From positions 1,984,001 through 2,048,000 of the forward strand of contig JAMWFC010000082.1 of the NCBI GenBank assembly GCA_027475525.1: 64,000 nucleotides of DNA, read 5' to 3'. Shown in pieces: positions 10,729-20,833 of the stretch. The translations under genes were made by a program, and so were the position numbers. The notes beneath the pieces were generated by a model that did no database searches, was not told the DNA's origin, and worked only from the letters and a program-made list of their open reading frames with translations. How positions within the stretch are numbered: the first letter of the stretch is position 1; the number at the start of each line of letters is the position of its first letter. Origin of the DNA: Macrolepiota albuminosa (Eukaryota; Basidiomycota; Agaricomycetes; Agaricales; Agaricaceae).

Positions 10729-13513
10729 ATGTCGTACCCTTACCAGCGTACGACCAGTGAGCAGCAGCCTCAGAACCCACAGGGTTCTGGAGGAGGGGGG
10801 GATTGCCCCCAGCAAAACGTTCAGCAGTCTGTAACGACGCCGACTGTGGCGTCGTATCCAGTGGTGTCCCAGTTTGGGCAGAACCCAGCCCAATTTGGAC
10901 AACCTCCGCAGTTTTATCCGCCGTTTTTCCAGATGCCATACTTCCCAGGACCAGCTGGTCCTGGACAGCAGATGGGAGGACAGGTTATGTGGGGAATGCC
11001 AATGCCAATGCAGCAGACGCAGACCCAGAGTGCAAGTACACTCCTTTCGGATGAGAAAGCACTAACTGCGCCACAGGTAGCACCCATGGACGTGGACAAC
11101 GATGCGGGACGTCAACAGCAAGGAAAGAGCGAGGTGGTGCAACCTCGATGACAACGAGAGAGGATGCCGCCCCCACGAGAGACATATAGAAGAGACCAGA
11201 GGCGATCGCCTCCGAGGAGTACCGGGGCACGAGTAGGCGGGCCTTGGGATGTAGTAGGGCGCAGATGGGATGAACCGTCAGTGAGGACGCAGACTCGAGG
11301 TCAACCCCGACCTCAAACACCGCCCCAACAAGCATCTCCGTCACCTCGTTGTGCACCATCTCCGCGGCGCTTATCGTACACGGAGAAAGGGAAAGGAAAG
11401 GAGATTGGGACGCTGTCGGAGGTGTTGGACTCTCAGGCAGAGGCAGTCTGGAGACGCCTCATATCTGCCGGCCAGCGAGTGCCACCGGAGTCCACGTTTT
11501 TAGCGGATCCAGTGGCTCAGGTGGTGATTACGGGTCTGCTTGATGAGATCATTATGCTGCAGCAGCGTAACAACAATACTATTAAAACTTTCATGAACGC
11601 TATGAAGAAGCGTCTGTCGTCATCGGAGGAGCTACCTGAGGCAAAACACCTCAGAGCACGTGATGCAGGACTGGAAGTTGGGGTGCGGGAATGTCGTCAT
11701 CGGAGGAGCTACCTGAGGCAAAACACCTCAGAGCACGTGATGCAGGACTGGAAGTTGGGGTGCGGGAATCTGGAGAACTCACTCTGAGCCCGGCCAAGTT
11801 ACATGACGAGCTGGTGGAGGTTGACAATAGTTTACGAGGACTGTCCTTGTCAACACATGCGCCTTCCCAGCAGTCAGGGGCGAAGCGGCAGGATGAGGTG
11901 GTCCTGTCGGAAGTGGAGTTCGGAGCAGATGTCCCACAAGGAGCAGACAGAGTTGTGATGCGGTTTAGAGCAGTGGTGCAGTTTGAGGCACCACTGAGGG
12001 CGTATGCGTCTGCGGTCCCAATAAAGGACACGAGGACGGACGTCAAGGTTGAAGGGTGACTCCTAACGTTGGCTGCGCTCGGTCTGAATGAACCGAGCAA
12101 CGGGAGTGATTATGGGGAGTCATCAGATGAGACCCCCTTGGAAGGAGAAACCCCCGCTAAATGCCGAGTGCGTTTAGACAAGAAATGCAAAAAGGAGGCT
12201 CGGAGAAAGCACAAGGCCGCCCAGCAGGCAAAGGTCAATAAAGACCGGGAGGAGCAGGCCACAGGCCGTATTCCTGATGGCCTCGGGGTGTTTGTCAGCG
12301 GGACGTCGGTGGAGCGGTCCAACTGGTTCTACGGCGGGGCACTCGACCGCCATTTTTATTACTCCCGGCTCACCAATACGGTATTTGTGAGCGATGAAGC
12401 CTTGGCCACGAAGACGCACGAGGAAGAAAGGGGAGAGAGGTATTACCATACCTCGAAGGAGTTGAACCGAGTGGTACCGAGGGGATTCCCGATGAATCCC
12501 CAGCAATTGTGAAAGCTCTATGAGCTTTTGCAGAACAAATTCACGTCAGTGTCTCTACGCACTGAGGCATACTATCTGTTGCGCGAGTTTTAGCGCATCA
12601 GTATTAACTATTATACAACAGTGAGGGATAGGACGATGACTCTGGTGTGTTCACCAGAGTACGAGCACATTTTGCCCCCTCTAGATCTTTCATCCCATCA
12701 TATGAACATCGTGGTCATGCCGACCCCAGACGGGTACCTGCAATGGAAGGACTGAGCCGGCAGACTGTTTTTTACTCTTTCCGGGTTTGACTCCGAAGGT
12801 GTACGTTTCATCTTTGATCTGGACAAGCTGGCGCAGAATGTTCTCTACTTCTGTCGACCAGGGATGATGAATTTGGTGTACGGCATCGCAGTGGATCGAG
12901 CTTATCGCATTCACTGGCGTACTCTACTGGGCCACGCCCTGACGCGTGGACTGTCCCCTTTGGGAAGAGCTCAGGGACGCTTTGCAAGGCTGTTGGCCTT
13001 GATTATCGCGTGTCCTGGGCTGTATCGTGAGGCGGTCGCTGATTATAACGCCGCCAACCCCAGCACTCCATTTGTACCCATGAGCTAGACTGACGTCCAG
13101 TTCCGACCCCCATACTTCGACGCGGCTAATGCCATCAACATCACCGATGCTGACATGCTACGCGCTATAATAGCCAACCGCGTACCTCTCGAGTGGGTAG
13201 ACCACGCCTATACCTTTGGCGTGGTCTACCTCAAAAACCAATTCCTTGCGGCCACAGCCTCCATTGACCAGTTCCGCGAGGTCAACGATGAACGTCATCG
13301 TCAACTGGACATCTATGGAGAGCCCCCAGCCATCACGCGGTGGGACAATTGGCGACTGCCCACAGACGATGATATGATTTGTCTCCACGCACTACTCATC
13401 CGCGAATCCGATCAAGGTCATGAGTACCTTGAAAGTGGACTGTATTATCCGGTGGGGATGAACCCCAACCGTCGAGATTTATGGCAACGCCGTTCTCAAC
13501 ACAGGCCATATCC
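10729..13513 (+). pseudogene. ORF3 of element A, 5' part (unknown, about 950 codons in total)
   Basis: A third ORF after integrase, unusual for Ty3/gypsy. It starts ATG at 10729. N-terminal 140 residues are Gln/Pro/Met-rich (YPPFFQMPYF, MPMPMQQTQ), then an Arg/Pro-rich stretch, a weakly helical region with LLDEIIMLQQRNNNTIKTF, a Lys/Arg/Ala-rich segment (CKKEARRKHKAAQQAKVNK), and a well-ordered C-terminal half with RFIFDLDKLAQNVLYF, RIHWRTLLGHALTRGLSPLG and EWVDHAYTFGVVYLKNQF. No transmembrane helix or env-like signal peptide is evident. In-frame stops: TGA at 11149, 12057, 12510, 12753; TAG at 12591, 13086. One 77-bp duplication (11615-11768) shifts the frame. Element B interrupts it at 13513; it resumes at 20239. 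A second copy is in A' (961-2496, minus). I do not recognise a function. Confidence 0.7.
13509..13513. repeat. Target-site duplication of element B, left copy
   Basis: TATCC, repeated at 20234-20238. Removing B plus one copy restores the ORF3 reading frame across the junction (HRPYPPSPSHP), which matches the uninterrupted copy in A'. Confidence 0.95.
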
Positions 13514-14108
13514 TGTCAGGGGACCCCTCATTCCTTTCTTCTTTCACTCCTTATTTCTTCACTCTCCTTTCATTCACTTCCTTATTTCTTCTACCATTCT
13601 CTCATTTTGCTGTTACTACTTCTTCAACACTATCTGTTGGTACTATTCTCAACCTTTGAGGTGCTCTGGTTCTTTAGCTATCACTCAGACAAGTGTGGGC
13701 CCTTCAGCACCGCTCCAGGCTGCTTAGATAAGCCGGAGTTTGCCTTTCTGACTTCTAAAGTCCGGAGTTTTCCTCCCTTGTTTGCACACTTGTTTGGTTA
13801 GTCAATTTTCGAGTTTTTAAGGTTTTGTTGTACTGTACAGTTGTTTCCCACGCTTCAGAGGCCCCAGAAGCGTCCAACCTGGCATAGGGAATCCCCAGAC
13901 TTGTTCTCTTTGGATCTCCCTCTGCCAGGTGAGTAGCTACCTTGATATTGTCAGTATATATTCTAATACACTTTGGATCCCCCTCTGCCAGCTGTGTGAC
14001 TGAGCCACAGCCTCTAGAGGTCGCCCTTACATATATATTCTAATACACTTTGGATCCCCCTCTGCCAGCTGTGTGACTGAGCCACAGCCTCTAGAGGTCG
14101 CCCTTACA
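13514..14108 (+). repeat. 5' LTR of element B
   Basis: TGTCAGGGGACC...GTCGCCCTTACA. It is 595 bp, which is the 518 bp of the 3' LTR plus exactly one 77-bp duplication (period from 13955 to 14032). Confidence 0.95.
13897..13907 (+). promoter_or_regulatory. Self-primer segment in LTR of B (predicted RNA 5' end)
   Basis: AGACTTGTTCT is the exact reverse complement of the 11 nt at 14111-14121 just after the LTR. In Tf1 of fission yeast the first 11 nt of the transcript pair with the primer-binding site and, after cleavage, prime minus-strand DNA. By that model transcription of B would start at or very near 13897. Confidence 0.7.
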
Positions 14109-14110
14109 GC

Positions 14111-14121
14111 AGAACAAGTCT
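14111..14121 (+). other. Primer-binding site of B (self-priming type)
   Basis: AGAACAAGTCT, 2 nt after the LTR end. No tRNA-type TGG start is present. Complementary over exactly 11 nt to 13897-13907, and mismatched on both sides. Confidence 0.75.
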
Positions 14122-14222
14122 CTACATTTCGGTCTGGGAGCCCCCTTCAGCCTGCTTGAGCCCTCTCTTGCCCCTTTAGGTCCCTCCCCCACTGGATTAC
14201 TCCCTGCCCCTCTGTTGCTTCT

Positions 14223-15570
14223 ATGACCCAACCAGCCCCCTCAGACACTCCCCTGGACGCTTCTGCCCCTCAGGATGATGCCTGGGGTCGCTTGCTTGCT
14301 CTGGAGACTCAGGTGCAGACCACTCAAGCTTCCCTCACCCTCCACACCACCGAACTTGCTGGATTACATCAGGCCACAGACACTATCTCCCATTCCCTTC
14401 AGGCCCTCTTAGAGCGCCTCCCTCTCACTCCTACCCCTCTCCAGGCACCTCCAGTTAGGGCTGGCACACCCCCAGTCCCTCGCTTTGGGGCCTCCCCCCC
14501 AGTTCATGCCAATATTCCTCGCCCAGCACTCCCAGACGCATTCAATGGTGACCGAGCGATAGGCGAGCGTTTCCTGCAGTCCTGCATCACCTATATTCAG
14601 CTCAGTGGTGAGGCTTTCCCCTCTGACGCTCTCAAAATCGCTTGGGTTCTTTCTTACATGAAGTCTGGGCGAGCTTCAACATACGCGCTACGAGTCTTTC
14701 GACGTCCTGGAGGAGTAGAGAGTTTTGGAAGTTGGGATCAGTTTGAGAAGGAGTTTCGGACAGAGTTCTTCCCCTTGGACCCTGCTAAGGTGGCAGCCCT
14801 CACTCTCCGAGATCCTCATCGATATGGGCAGGGGAAGCGGACCCTAGATGAGTACATCGACTCCTTCAGAGCTCTTGCTGAACAGGCCTGTTATCCGGAT
14901 GGTCTTCAGCTCTGTCTCACCTTCCGAGATGGCCTCCTTCCCTCTCTCATGGATCGGATCGACAGCATGGCTGAGGGACGACCTGATGACACGAGTATCG
15001 AGACCTGGTATCAGGTAGCACGTGATCAGTGGCAGCTCATGGAGTTACGACGTGAGCTCCACCGTGGAACTGCCCCTCGCTCCACTCCACAGGCATCCTT
15101 TTCTGCTTGTCATCCCATCCAGCCTTCCCTTCCATTTTGTGCTCCACCCCCAGCTCAGGTACCTGCAGCACGTCCTCTTCCTTTTGGAGTACCTATGGAT
15201 GTCCCCTTCCATTTTGTGCTCCACCCCCAGCTCAGGTACCTGCAGCACGTCCTCTTCCTTTTGGAGTACCTATGGATGTCGATGCCTCTTGTCAACGTTC
15301 CTCCCTTCCTCTCCTCTGCCGTCGCTGTGGAAAGCCTGGTCACTTCGCTCGGTATTGTCCCCAGGGGTTAGAGGTGCGCTATCTCTCAGCTTCAGAGCAG
15401 GAGGAGCTCCTTCTCCAGCTCCTTGCTGCCCGAGACGTTCGAGGAAACCCCTCCCCAGATGTACAGACTGAAGCAGAACCCCTGGAGGAGTCCTTGGGTC
15501 CTGTGGAAGCTGTAGCAGAACCATCGGATGGGTCCTTTGGTTCGGGAGGGTTTTCAATAGAGCGACGGAT
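14223..15570 (+). CDS. Gag of element B (capsid and zinc knuckle)
   Basis: N-terminal part of the gag-pol polyprotein; would assemble particles and package RNA. Starts ATG at 14223 after a leader of about 110 nt. Residues 1-95 are Pro/Thr/Leu-rich. The retrotransposon-gag fold follows at about residues 100-290: FNGDRAIGERFLQSC, FPSDALKIAWVLSYMKSG, WDQFEKEFRTEFF, TLDEYIDSFRALAEQA. A zinc knuckle CRRCGKPGHFARYC (CX2CX4HX4C) lies at about 15318-15360. A 77-bp duplication (15128-15281) separates capsid and knuckle into two apparent frames; removing 77 bp joins them, and a second one (15563-15716) separates gag from protease in the same way. Confidence 0.85.
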
Positions 15571-15645
15571 GAGTTGTACGCCTCCACCGCCTGGTGCTAA
15601 TCAGTTTACATGTCAATCAGTAGAGTCTTCTAATGTATCCGACGG

Positions 15646-16500
15646 ATGAGTTGTACGCCTCCACCGCCTGGTGCTAATCAGTTTACATGTCAATCAGTAG
15701 AGTCTTCTAATGTATTGCTCCCTACTCCTGATTCTCTGACTGAAACTGTAAGCACCCCCTCCGACGTACAAAATACCCCCTTGGTCCAAGCCTCCGCTAA
15801 GACTTCTTCTCCTCCTTCTCCTGTCCAACGACCACGTGTCCCAGCTTGGGAACGACGCCTTCCCCGTCGCTATGTTGTTGCTTCTACTCCCTCTCCCAAC
15901 TCTCTGCGTCTGAATGTGGAGATTGAGACAACTGACACTCAGCAGACTCGAAGTGTCATAGCTCTCTTGGACAGTGGCGCTACTGGACTCTTCCTAGACA
16001 CCCGTTATGTGGAACAACACCGGCTCACTACCCGTCCCCTCTCTCACCCTATTCCAGTCTATAACATTGACGGTACGCTCAATGAAGCTGGATCCATCCG
16101 CTCAGTGGTGGATTTAGTCCTTTGTTATCAGACTCATTCTGAGCGTGCAGTCTTTGCAGTTACCAGCCTAGGAAAGCAGGACATGATACTTGGGTTCTCC
16201 TGGCTGCGTGATCACAATCCTGAGATTGACTGGGCCAAGGGTAAGGTGAGCATGAGCCGCTGCCCTCGACGGTGTTCCACATGTGCTAAGGAAGTGAGAG
16301 AGGAGCGCAGAGAGTCAGTCCGTGAGCGTGCTGCTATCCGGGCTTGCCGAGTTGGACACCTCCCCTTTGCAGACCTTGACCTACTGGATCCTCCTCCCTT
16401 GGCGTTCCCTTATAGAGAGGCCCTCTATGAGGACGTTCGAGGTGTAGTGAGTGAAGCCCAGATGGAAGATGGACGCGAGGGTGAATTTGGATGCGCTCCT
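15646..16500 (+). CDS. Protease domain of element B
   Basis: Aspartic protease of the polyprotein. Active-site motif ALLDSGATGLFLD at about 15958-15995, the second block DMILGFSWLRDHNPEIDW at about 16180-16230 (ILG turn followed by the conserved WLRDHNP of fungal chromoviruses). Upstream residues are a Ser/Pro-rich linker. The frame is continuous with RT downstream and, after collapsing the duplications at 15128 and 15563, with gag upstream. Confidence 0.85.
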
Positions 16501-16559
16501 GACCCAGAGTCTCCAGACGAGGCTATCGAGACAGGTGATAGGATTTATGCAACTACGTT

Positions 16560-18060
16560 ACAACCTCCACCAACTGTAGCAGAGATCAGAGCTAGCCAAA
16601 CTACCTCCCAGCGGCTAGCTCAGGCATTTGCTGCCAACTCTGCTCCTAAGTCGTTCCGAGATGCGGTTCCTCATCACCTGCAAGACTTTGAGGATGTTTT
16701 CTCTAAGGCATCATTTGACTCCCTGCCAGAGCGTAAGCAGTGGGACCATGCAATTGAGCTTACACCCAATGCTGAGCCCTCTAGCTGCAAGGTCTACCCA
16801 CTCTCTCCCAGAGAACAGGATGAGCTTGATGCCTTTTTGCAGGAGAATTTAGACTCTGGTCGCATCCGTCCCTCAAAGTCTCCGATGGCCTCTCCAGTCT
16901 TCTTCATTAAGAAGAAGGATGGATCTCTACGTCTGGTTCAGGACTACCGAGTCTTGAATGCGATGACTGTGAAGAATTGCTACCCCTTACCACTCATTTC
17001 AGAGCTTGTCAACAACCTCCGAGGTGCGCGCTACTTTACCAAGTTGGATGTCCGCTGGGGCTACAACAATGTGCGCATCAAAGAAGGAGATGAGTGGAAG
17101 GGAGCATTCTGAACAAATCGTGGACTCTTTGAACCTCTGGTAATGTTCTTTGGCCTCACTAATAGCCCTGCCACCTTCCAGACCATGATGAACGACATTT
17201 TCCGAGACCTCATAGCGGAAGGTGTTGTGTGTGTATACCTCGACGATATTCTCATCTATACCAAGACTCTAGAGGAGCATCGTCGGATTACACGCATCGT
17301 ACTGGAACGTCTTCGCCAGCACCAGCTCTATCTTAAGCCAGAGAAGTGTGAGTTTGAGCAGACTAAGGTTGAATATCTTGGACTGATCATCTCTCATGGA
17401 ATGGCTGAGATGGACCCAGTCAAGGTGGCTGGTGTAGCGGAGTGGCCAGAGCCTAAGAACAAGAAGGAGGTTCAGGCCTTCCTGGGTTTTACCAACTTCT
17501 ACCGGAGGTTTATTCAGGATTTCTCACACCATGCCCGGCCCCTCTTCGATCTCACCACTAAGGACACTCCTTGGCACTGGGATGCAGCACAGCAGACAGC
17601 CTTTGATGCCCTCAAACAGGCAGTCACTTCAAAGCCTGTCCTTATATTCCCAGATGATGACTCTCCCTTCCGTGTCGAAGCTGATAGCTCAGATTTTGCT
17701 ACTGGGGCCGTTCTCTCTCAACAGTCAAGGGAGGATGGTAAGTGGCATCCTGTGGCTTTCTACTCCAAGAGTCTCAATGCCATGGAGCGAAATTATGAGA
17801 TCCATGACAAGGAGATGCTAGCTATCATTCGGTCATTTGAGGAGTGGCGACATTTCCTTGAGGGTGCCAGGCATAAATTCGAGGTGTGGACTGATCACAA
17901 GAACTTAGAGTACTTTCGGACGGCCAAGAAACTCAACCGCCGACAGGCTTGATGGTCCTTGTATCTGGCCAACTTCGACTTCTCTCTGCATCACAAACCG
18001 GGACGGAGCATGGGTAAGCCAGATGCGCTTTCTAGGCGAGCAGACCATGGTTCAGGAGCT
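16560..18060 (+). CDS. Reverse transcriptase and RNase H of element B
   Basis: RT motifs in order: SPVFFIKKKDGSLRLVQDYR (about 16893-16950), FTKLDVRWGYNNVRI (about 17035-17080), FFGLTNSPATFQTMMND (about 17148-17198), catalytic VYLDDILIYTK (about 17232-17265), LGLIISHGM (about 17380). RNase H: VEADSSDFATGAVLSQQ (Asp, about 17680), NYEIHDKEMLAIIRSFEEWR (Glu, about 17790-17850), WTDHKNLEYF (Asp, about 17890), PDALSRR (about 18020). Two TGA stops, at 17110 (after GAF) and 17950 (after RRQA), each sit where relatives have Arg, consistent with CGA to TGA. Otherwise open and well conserved. Confidence 0.9.
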
Positions 18061-19704
18061 AGTGACAATGACAATATTGTACTTCTGAAGCCAGAACTAT
18101 TTGCTATCCGTGCTCTAGAAGGTGTGGTTGGCCAGGGAGAAGAAGTGAGCATCCTTCGAGACATCCGACGAGGTAACCGGGAGGGCGCTCAAGAAGATCT
18201 GGTAGCTAAGGCTGCCATGGCCTTGCATGCTCGAGAGAAAGCTGGAGTGAAGTCTGTCCGCACCGACGAGTGGTCTCTGGAGAATGGTCTTCTCACCTTC
18301 CGGGGACGCATTTATGTTCCCAACCTGCCAGACCTCCAGAGGCAGATTGTGGAGCAGCATCATGACTCTCGAGTTGCAGGACATCCTGGCAGATGGAAGA
18401 CACTGGAGCTGGTTTTGCGGAATTACTGGTGGCCTCAAATGTCACGGTATATTGGCTCTTACACCTCCACCTGTGATCTTTGCCTTCGGACTAAGCCTCG
18501 TCGTCAGCCTCCTATGGGACAGCTTCATCCATTGCCTATCCCAGCTGAGCGTTGGAGTGTGGCCTCAGTAGACTTCATTGTTGAGTTACCTGATTCTCAT
18601 GGATATGATGCGATCATGGTGGTAGTGGATCTCTGTGGCAAGCGTGCTCATTTTATTCCAACACACACTACTTGCTCAGCCATGGGCGCTGCCAATCTGT
18701 ACCGGAAGCATGTCTGGAAGCTCCATGGGTTGTCAGATGCTTATGTCTCAGACCGCGGACCTCAGTTTGTGGCAGAGTTTACGAGAGAACTGTATCGCCT
18801 CCTCCATGTCAAACTCCACACCTCCACAGCCTACCACCCCCAGTCTGATGGCCAGACTGAGCGTGTCAACCAGGAGCTAGAGCAGTATCTCCGGCTCTTC
18901 TGCAATGAACGACAGGATGACTGGGACGATCTATTACCAGAGGCAGAGTTCCAGTACAACAACCGTGTACACGCTGCCACCCAGATGTCTCCTTTCCTTC
19001 TAGATACTGGTCGACATCCTCGGATGGGATTTGAGCCTCGTGGACGACCTTCAGAGAATGAAGCAGTCAATGAGTTCATAGATCGGATGAAGGCAGCCCA
19101 GGAGGAGGCCAAGGCAGCTTTAGCTAAGGCAAAGGATGACATGGCCCGCTACTACGATCGTGGACGAACTCCAGCCCCCAAGTACAAGCCTGGAGATCGA
19201 GTCTACCTGGATGCCTCTGACATTGCCACTACCCGACCTTCTCAGAAGCTCTCTCACCGTCGTCTAGGCCCCTTCCCTATAGTAAGACAGGTAGGCCCAC
19301 TTGCCTATCGACTCAAGCTGCCTAGTGGAATGAGTCGACTCCATCCAGTCTTCAATGTGGTGAAGCTTTCTCCAGCCCCAGAGGATCCAATTCCAGGTCG
19401 ACGTCCACAGCCACCTCCACCACCAGTTCTGGTAAACAACCAAGAAGAGTACGAAGTGGAGCGGATCCTAGACAGCCGACTCTTTAGGAATAAGCTTCAG
19501 TTCAAGGTCAAGTGGAAGGGCTATGGAATCGAGGACGTTTCCTGGGAGCCACAAGAGAATGTCCATGCCCCTGCCTTGGTCCGGGAATTCTATCAACAGC
19601 ATCCTGATGCTCCTCGGGCAATCAGAGGCCTCTATTCCCTTTCCAAAGTAGACCAGGCCATCCAGAACTACTTCTATCCAGCACGTCGAGACGCCGCACT
19701 CTAG
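18061..19704 (+). CDS. Integrase with chromodomain, element B
   Basis: HHCC domain: HHDSRVAGHPG and CDLCLRTK (about 18355-18495). DDE core: ASVDFIVELPDSHGYD (Asp, about 18570), YVSDRGPQFVAEF (Asp, about 18745), HPQSDGQTERVNQELEQYL (Glu, about 18835-18890). GPF module: RRLGPFPIVRQVGPLAYRL (about 19260-19315). C-terminal chromodomain: EYEVERILDSRLFRNKLQ then VKWKGYGIEDVSWEPQEN (about 19450-19560), with the aromatic cage positions of chromodomains present. Such tails direct integration to marked chromatin in chromoviruses. Stop TAG at 19702-19704, 11 bp before the 3' LTR and overlapping the polypurine tract. Confidence 0.92.
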   Translation, partial: SDNDNIVLLKPELFAIRALEGVVGQGEEVSILRDIRRGNREGAQEDLVAKAAMALHAREKAGVKSVRTDEWSLENGLLTFRGRIYVPNLPDLQRQIVEQHHDSRVAGHPGRWKTLELVLRNYWWPQMSRYIGSYTSTCDLCLRTKPRRQPPMGQLHPLPIPAERWSVASVDFIVELPDSHGYDAIMVVVDLCGKRAHFIPTHTTCSAMGAANLYRKHVWKLHGLSDAYVSDRGPQFVAEFTRELYRLLHVKLHTSTAYHPQSDGQTERVNQELEQYLRLFCNERQDDWDDLLPEAEFQYNNRVHAATQMSPFLLDTGRHPRMGFEPRGRPSENEAVNEFIDRMKAAQEEAKAALAKAKDDMARYYDRGRTPAPKYKPGDRVYLDASDIATTRPSQKLSHRRLGPFPIVRQVGPLAYRLKLPSGMSRLHPVFNVVKLSPAPEDPIPGRRPQPPPPPVLVNNQEEYEVERILDSRLFRNKLQFKVKWKGYGIEDVSWEPQENVHAPALVREFYQQHPDAPRAIRGLYSLSKVDQAIQNYFYPARRDAAL

Positions 19705-19715
19705 AGGGGGGGTGA
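19702..19715 (+). other. Polypurine tract of element B
   Basis: TAGAGGGGGGGTGA immediately before the 3' LTR; primer for plus-strand synthesis. It includes the pol stop codon. Confidence 0.85.
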
Positions 19716-20233
19716 TGTCAGGGGACCCCTCATTCCTTTCTTCTTTCACTCCTTATTTCTTCACTCTCCTTTCATTCACTTCCTTATTTCTTCTACCATT
19801 CTCTCATTTTGCTGTTACTACTTCTTCAACACTATCTGTTGGTACTATTCTCAACCTTTGAGGTGCTCTGGTTCTTTAGCTATCACTCAGACAAGTGTGG
19901 GCCCTTCAGCACCGCTCCAGGCTGCTTAGATAAGCCGGAGTTTGCCTTTCTGACTTCTAAAGTCCGGAGTTTTCCTCCCTTGTTTGCACACTTGTTTGGT
20001 TAGTCAATTTTTGAGTTTTTAAGGTTTTGTTGTACTGTACAGTTGTTTCCCACGCTTCAGAGGCCCCAGAAGCGTCCAACCTGGCATAGGGAATCCCCAG
20101 ACTTGTTCTCTTTGGATCTCCCTCTGCCAGGTGAGTAGCTACCTTGATATTGTCAGTATATATTCTAATACACTTTGGATCCCCCTCTGCCAGCTGTGTG
20201 ACTGAGCCACAGCCTCTAGAGGTCGCCCTTACA
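19716..20233 (+). repeat. 3' LTR of element B
   Basis: 518 bp, TGTCAGGGGACC...GTCGCCCTTACA, near-identical to the 5' LTR without its extra 77 bp. Followed by TATCC (20234-20238). Confidence 0.95.
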
Positions 20234-20386
20234 TATCCCCCCTCTCCGTCTCACCCTTCAATGTCAGTTCAGGCTCCTACAGCCTCAACATTGTCGGGCC
20301 CCGTTGCCTCATCACCCTTGGTTAACGTCGACAATGAGATGAGGATCGATACAGTCTGCGAGTTGTCGCGTCCGCTGTCTGCATAA
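20234..20386 (+). pseudogene. 3' end of ORF3 of element A
   Basis: Resumes the ORF3 frame after element B: PPSPSHPSMSVQAPTASTLS and so on to ELSRPLSA followed by TAA, matching the A' copy (1150-1359, minus). 190 bp of non-coding DNA separates it from the 3' LTR. Confidence 0.75.
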
Positions 20387-20559
20387 TTATCGTAGGTGGC
20401 TCATCTCTTTTTCAATTCATACTGTCGGTTAATGTCGGCGTTGTATTTTTTGACAGATGACTTGGACATTTTCGAGCCATGGAGGACCAGCGTGCCTCCA
20501 CATTGACCTACTTAGTGACCTGGACAAAATTGTCCCTCCTTACATCAAGACTGATTACC

Positions 20560-20833
20560 AGTCTCAAAGGGGGGCATGTAACATAATATATTTTAGTAAT
20601 TAATTAATATACAATTATATTAATAGACTGATTACCAGTCTCAAAGGGGGGCATGTAACATAATATATTTTAGTAATTAATTAATATACAATTATATTAA
20701 TTAGTTCTTATTACTACTGGCTGCCTTACATAAGGCAGCCAATTTTACTGTCATACTTTGTAGTACTAGAATCGATTATCAATCTGGTTCTGTTAGTGTG
20801 ACTGTAAAGCTAACCATACTTGACTTTGTTTCA
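20560..20833 (+). repeat. Polypurine tract and 3' LTR of element A
   Basis: CAAAGGGGGGCA (to 20576) precedes TGTAACAT. The LTR is 20577-20833, about 180 bp plus one 77-bp extra copy that also duplicates the polypurine tract (20548/20625). Ends TTTGTTTCA. Confidence 0.85.

Larger units (their letters stand above)
13514..20233 (+). mobile_element. Ty3/gypsy chromovirus B (Tf1/sushi type), nested in ORF3 of A
   Basis: Complete element: LTR (13514-14108), 11-nt self-primer-type PBS, single gag-pol frame from 14223 to 19704, polypurine tract AGAGGGGGGGTGA, LTR (19716-20233), TATCC target duplications. The LTRs are near-identical apart from an extra 77-bp copy in the left one and a C/T difference near 13810/20010, so it is young. 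Gag and pol appear in three frames only because of 77-bp duplications at 15128 and 15563; after collapsing them the polyprotein is interrupted by just two TGA codons (17110 and 17950), each where CGA (Arg) fits. Solo LTRs of the family are at 23982-24572 and 34803-35397. Confidence 0.95.
2497..20833 (+). mobile_element. Ty3/gypsy element A, with element B nested inside
   Basis: Full-length LTR element. Order: 5' LTR, gag with a CCHC knuckle, protease, reverse transcriptase, RNase H, integrase, chromodomain-like tail, a third ORF, polypurine tract, 3' LTR. Without element B (6720 bp) it is about 11.6 kb. Gag and pol segments all fall in one reading frame once the 77-bp duplications are collapsed. 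The frame is interrupted by 13 stops, 12 of them TGA, so the copy is dead. No target-site duplication is seen: CACCC lies before the left LTR and TTATT after the right. Both flanks are parts of an inverted copy of the same family, so insertion was accompanied or followed by loss of flanking sequence. Confidence 0.85.

Noticed and set aside
10729..13513. ORF3 of element A as a retroviral env gene
   Set aside because: No signal peptide, transmembrane anchor or cleavage motif is visible; the N-terminus is Gln/Pro-rich.
2497..20833. Target-site duplication for element A
   Set aside because: The adjacent pentamers CACCC and TTATT differ and map to different places in the A' element.
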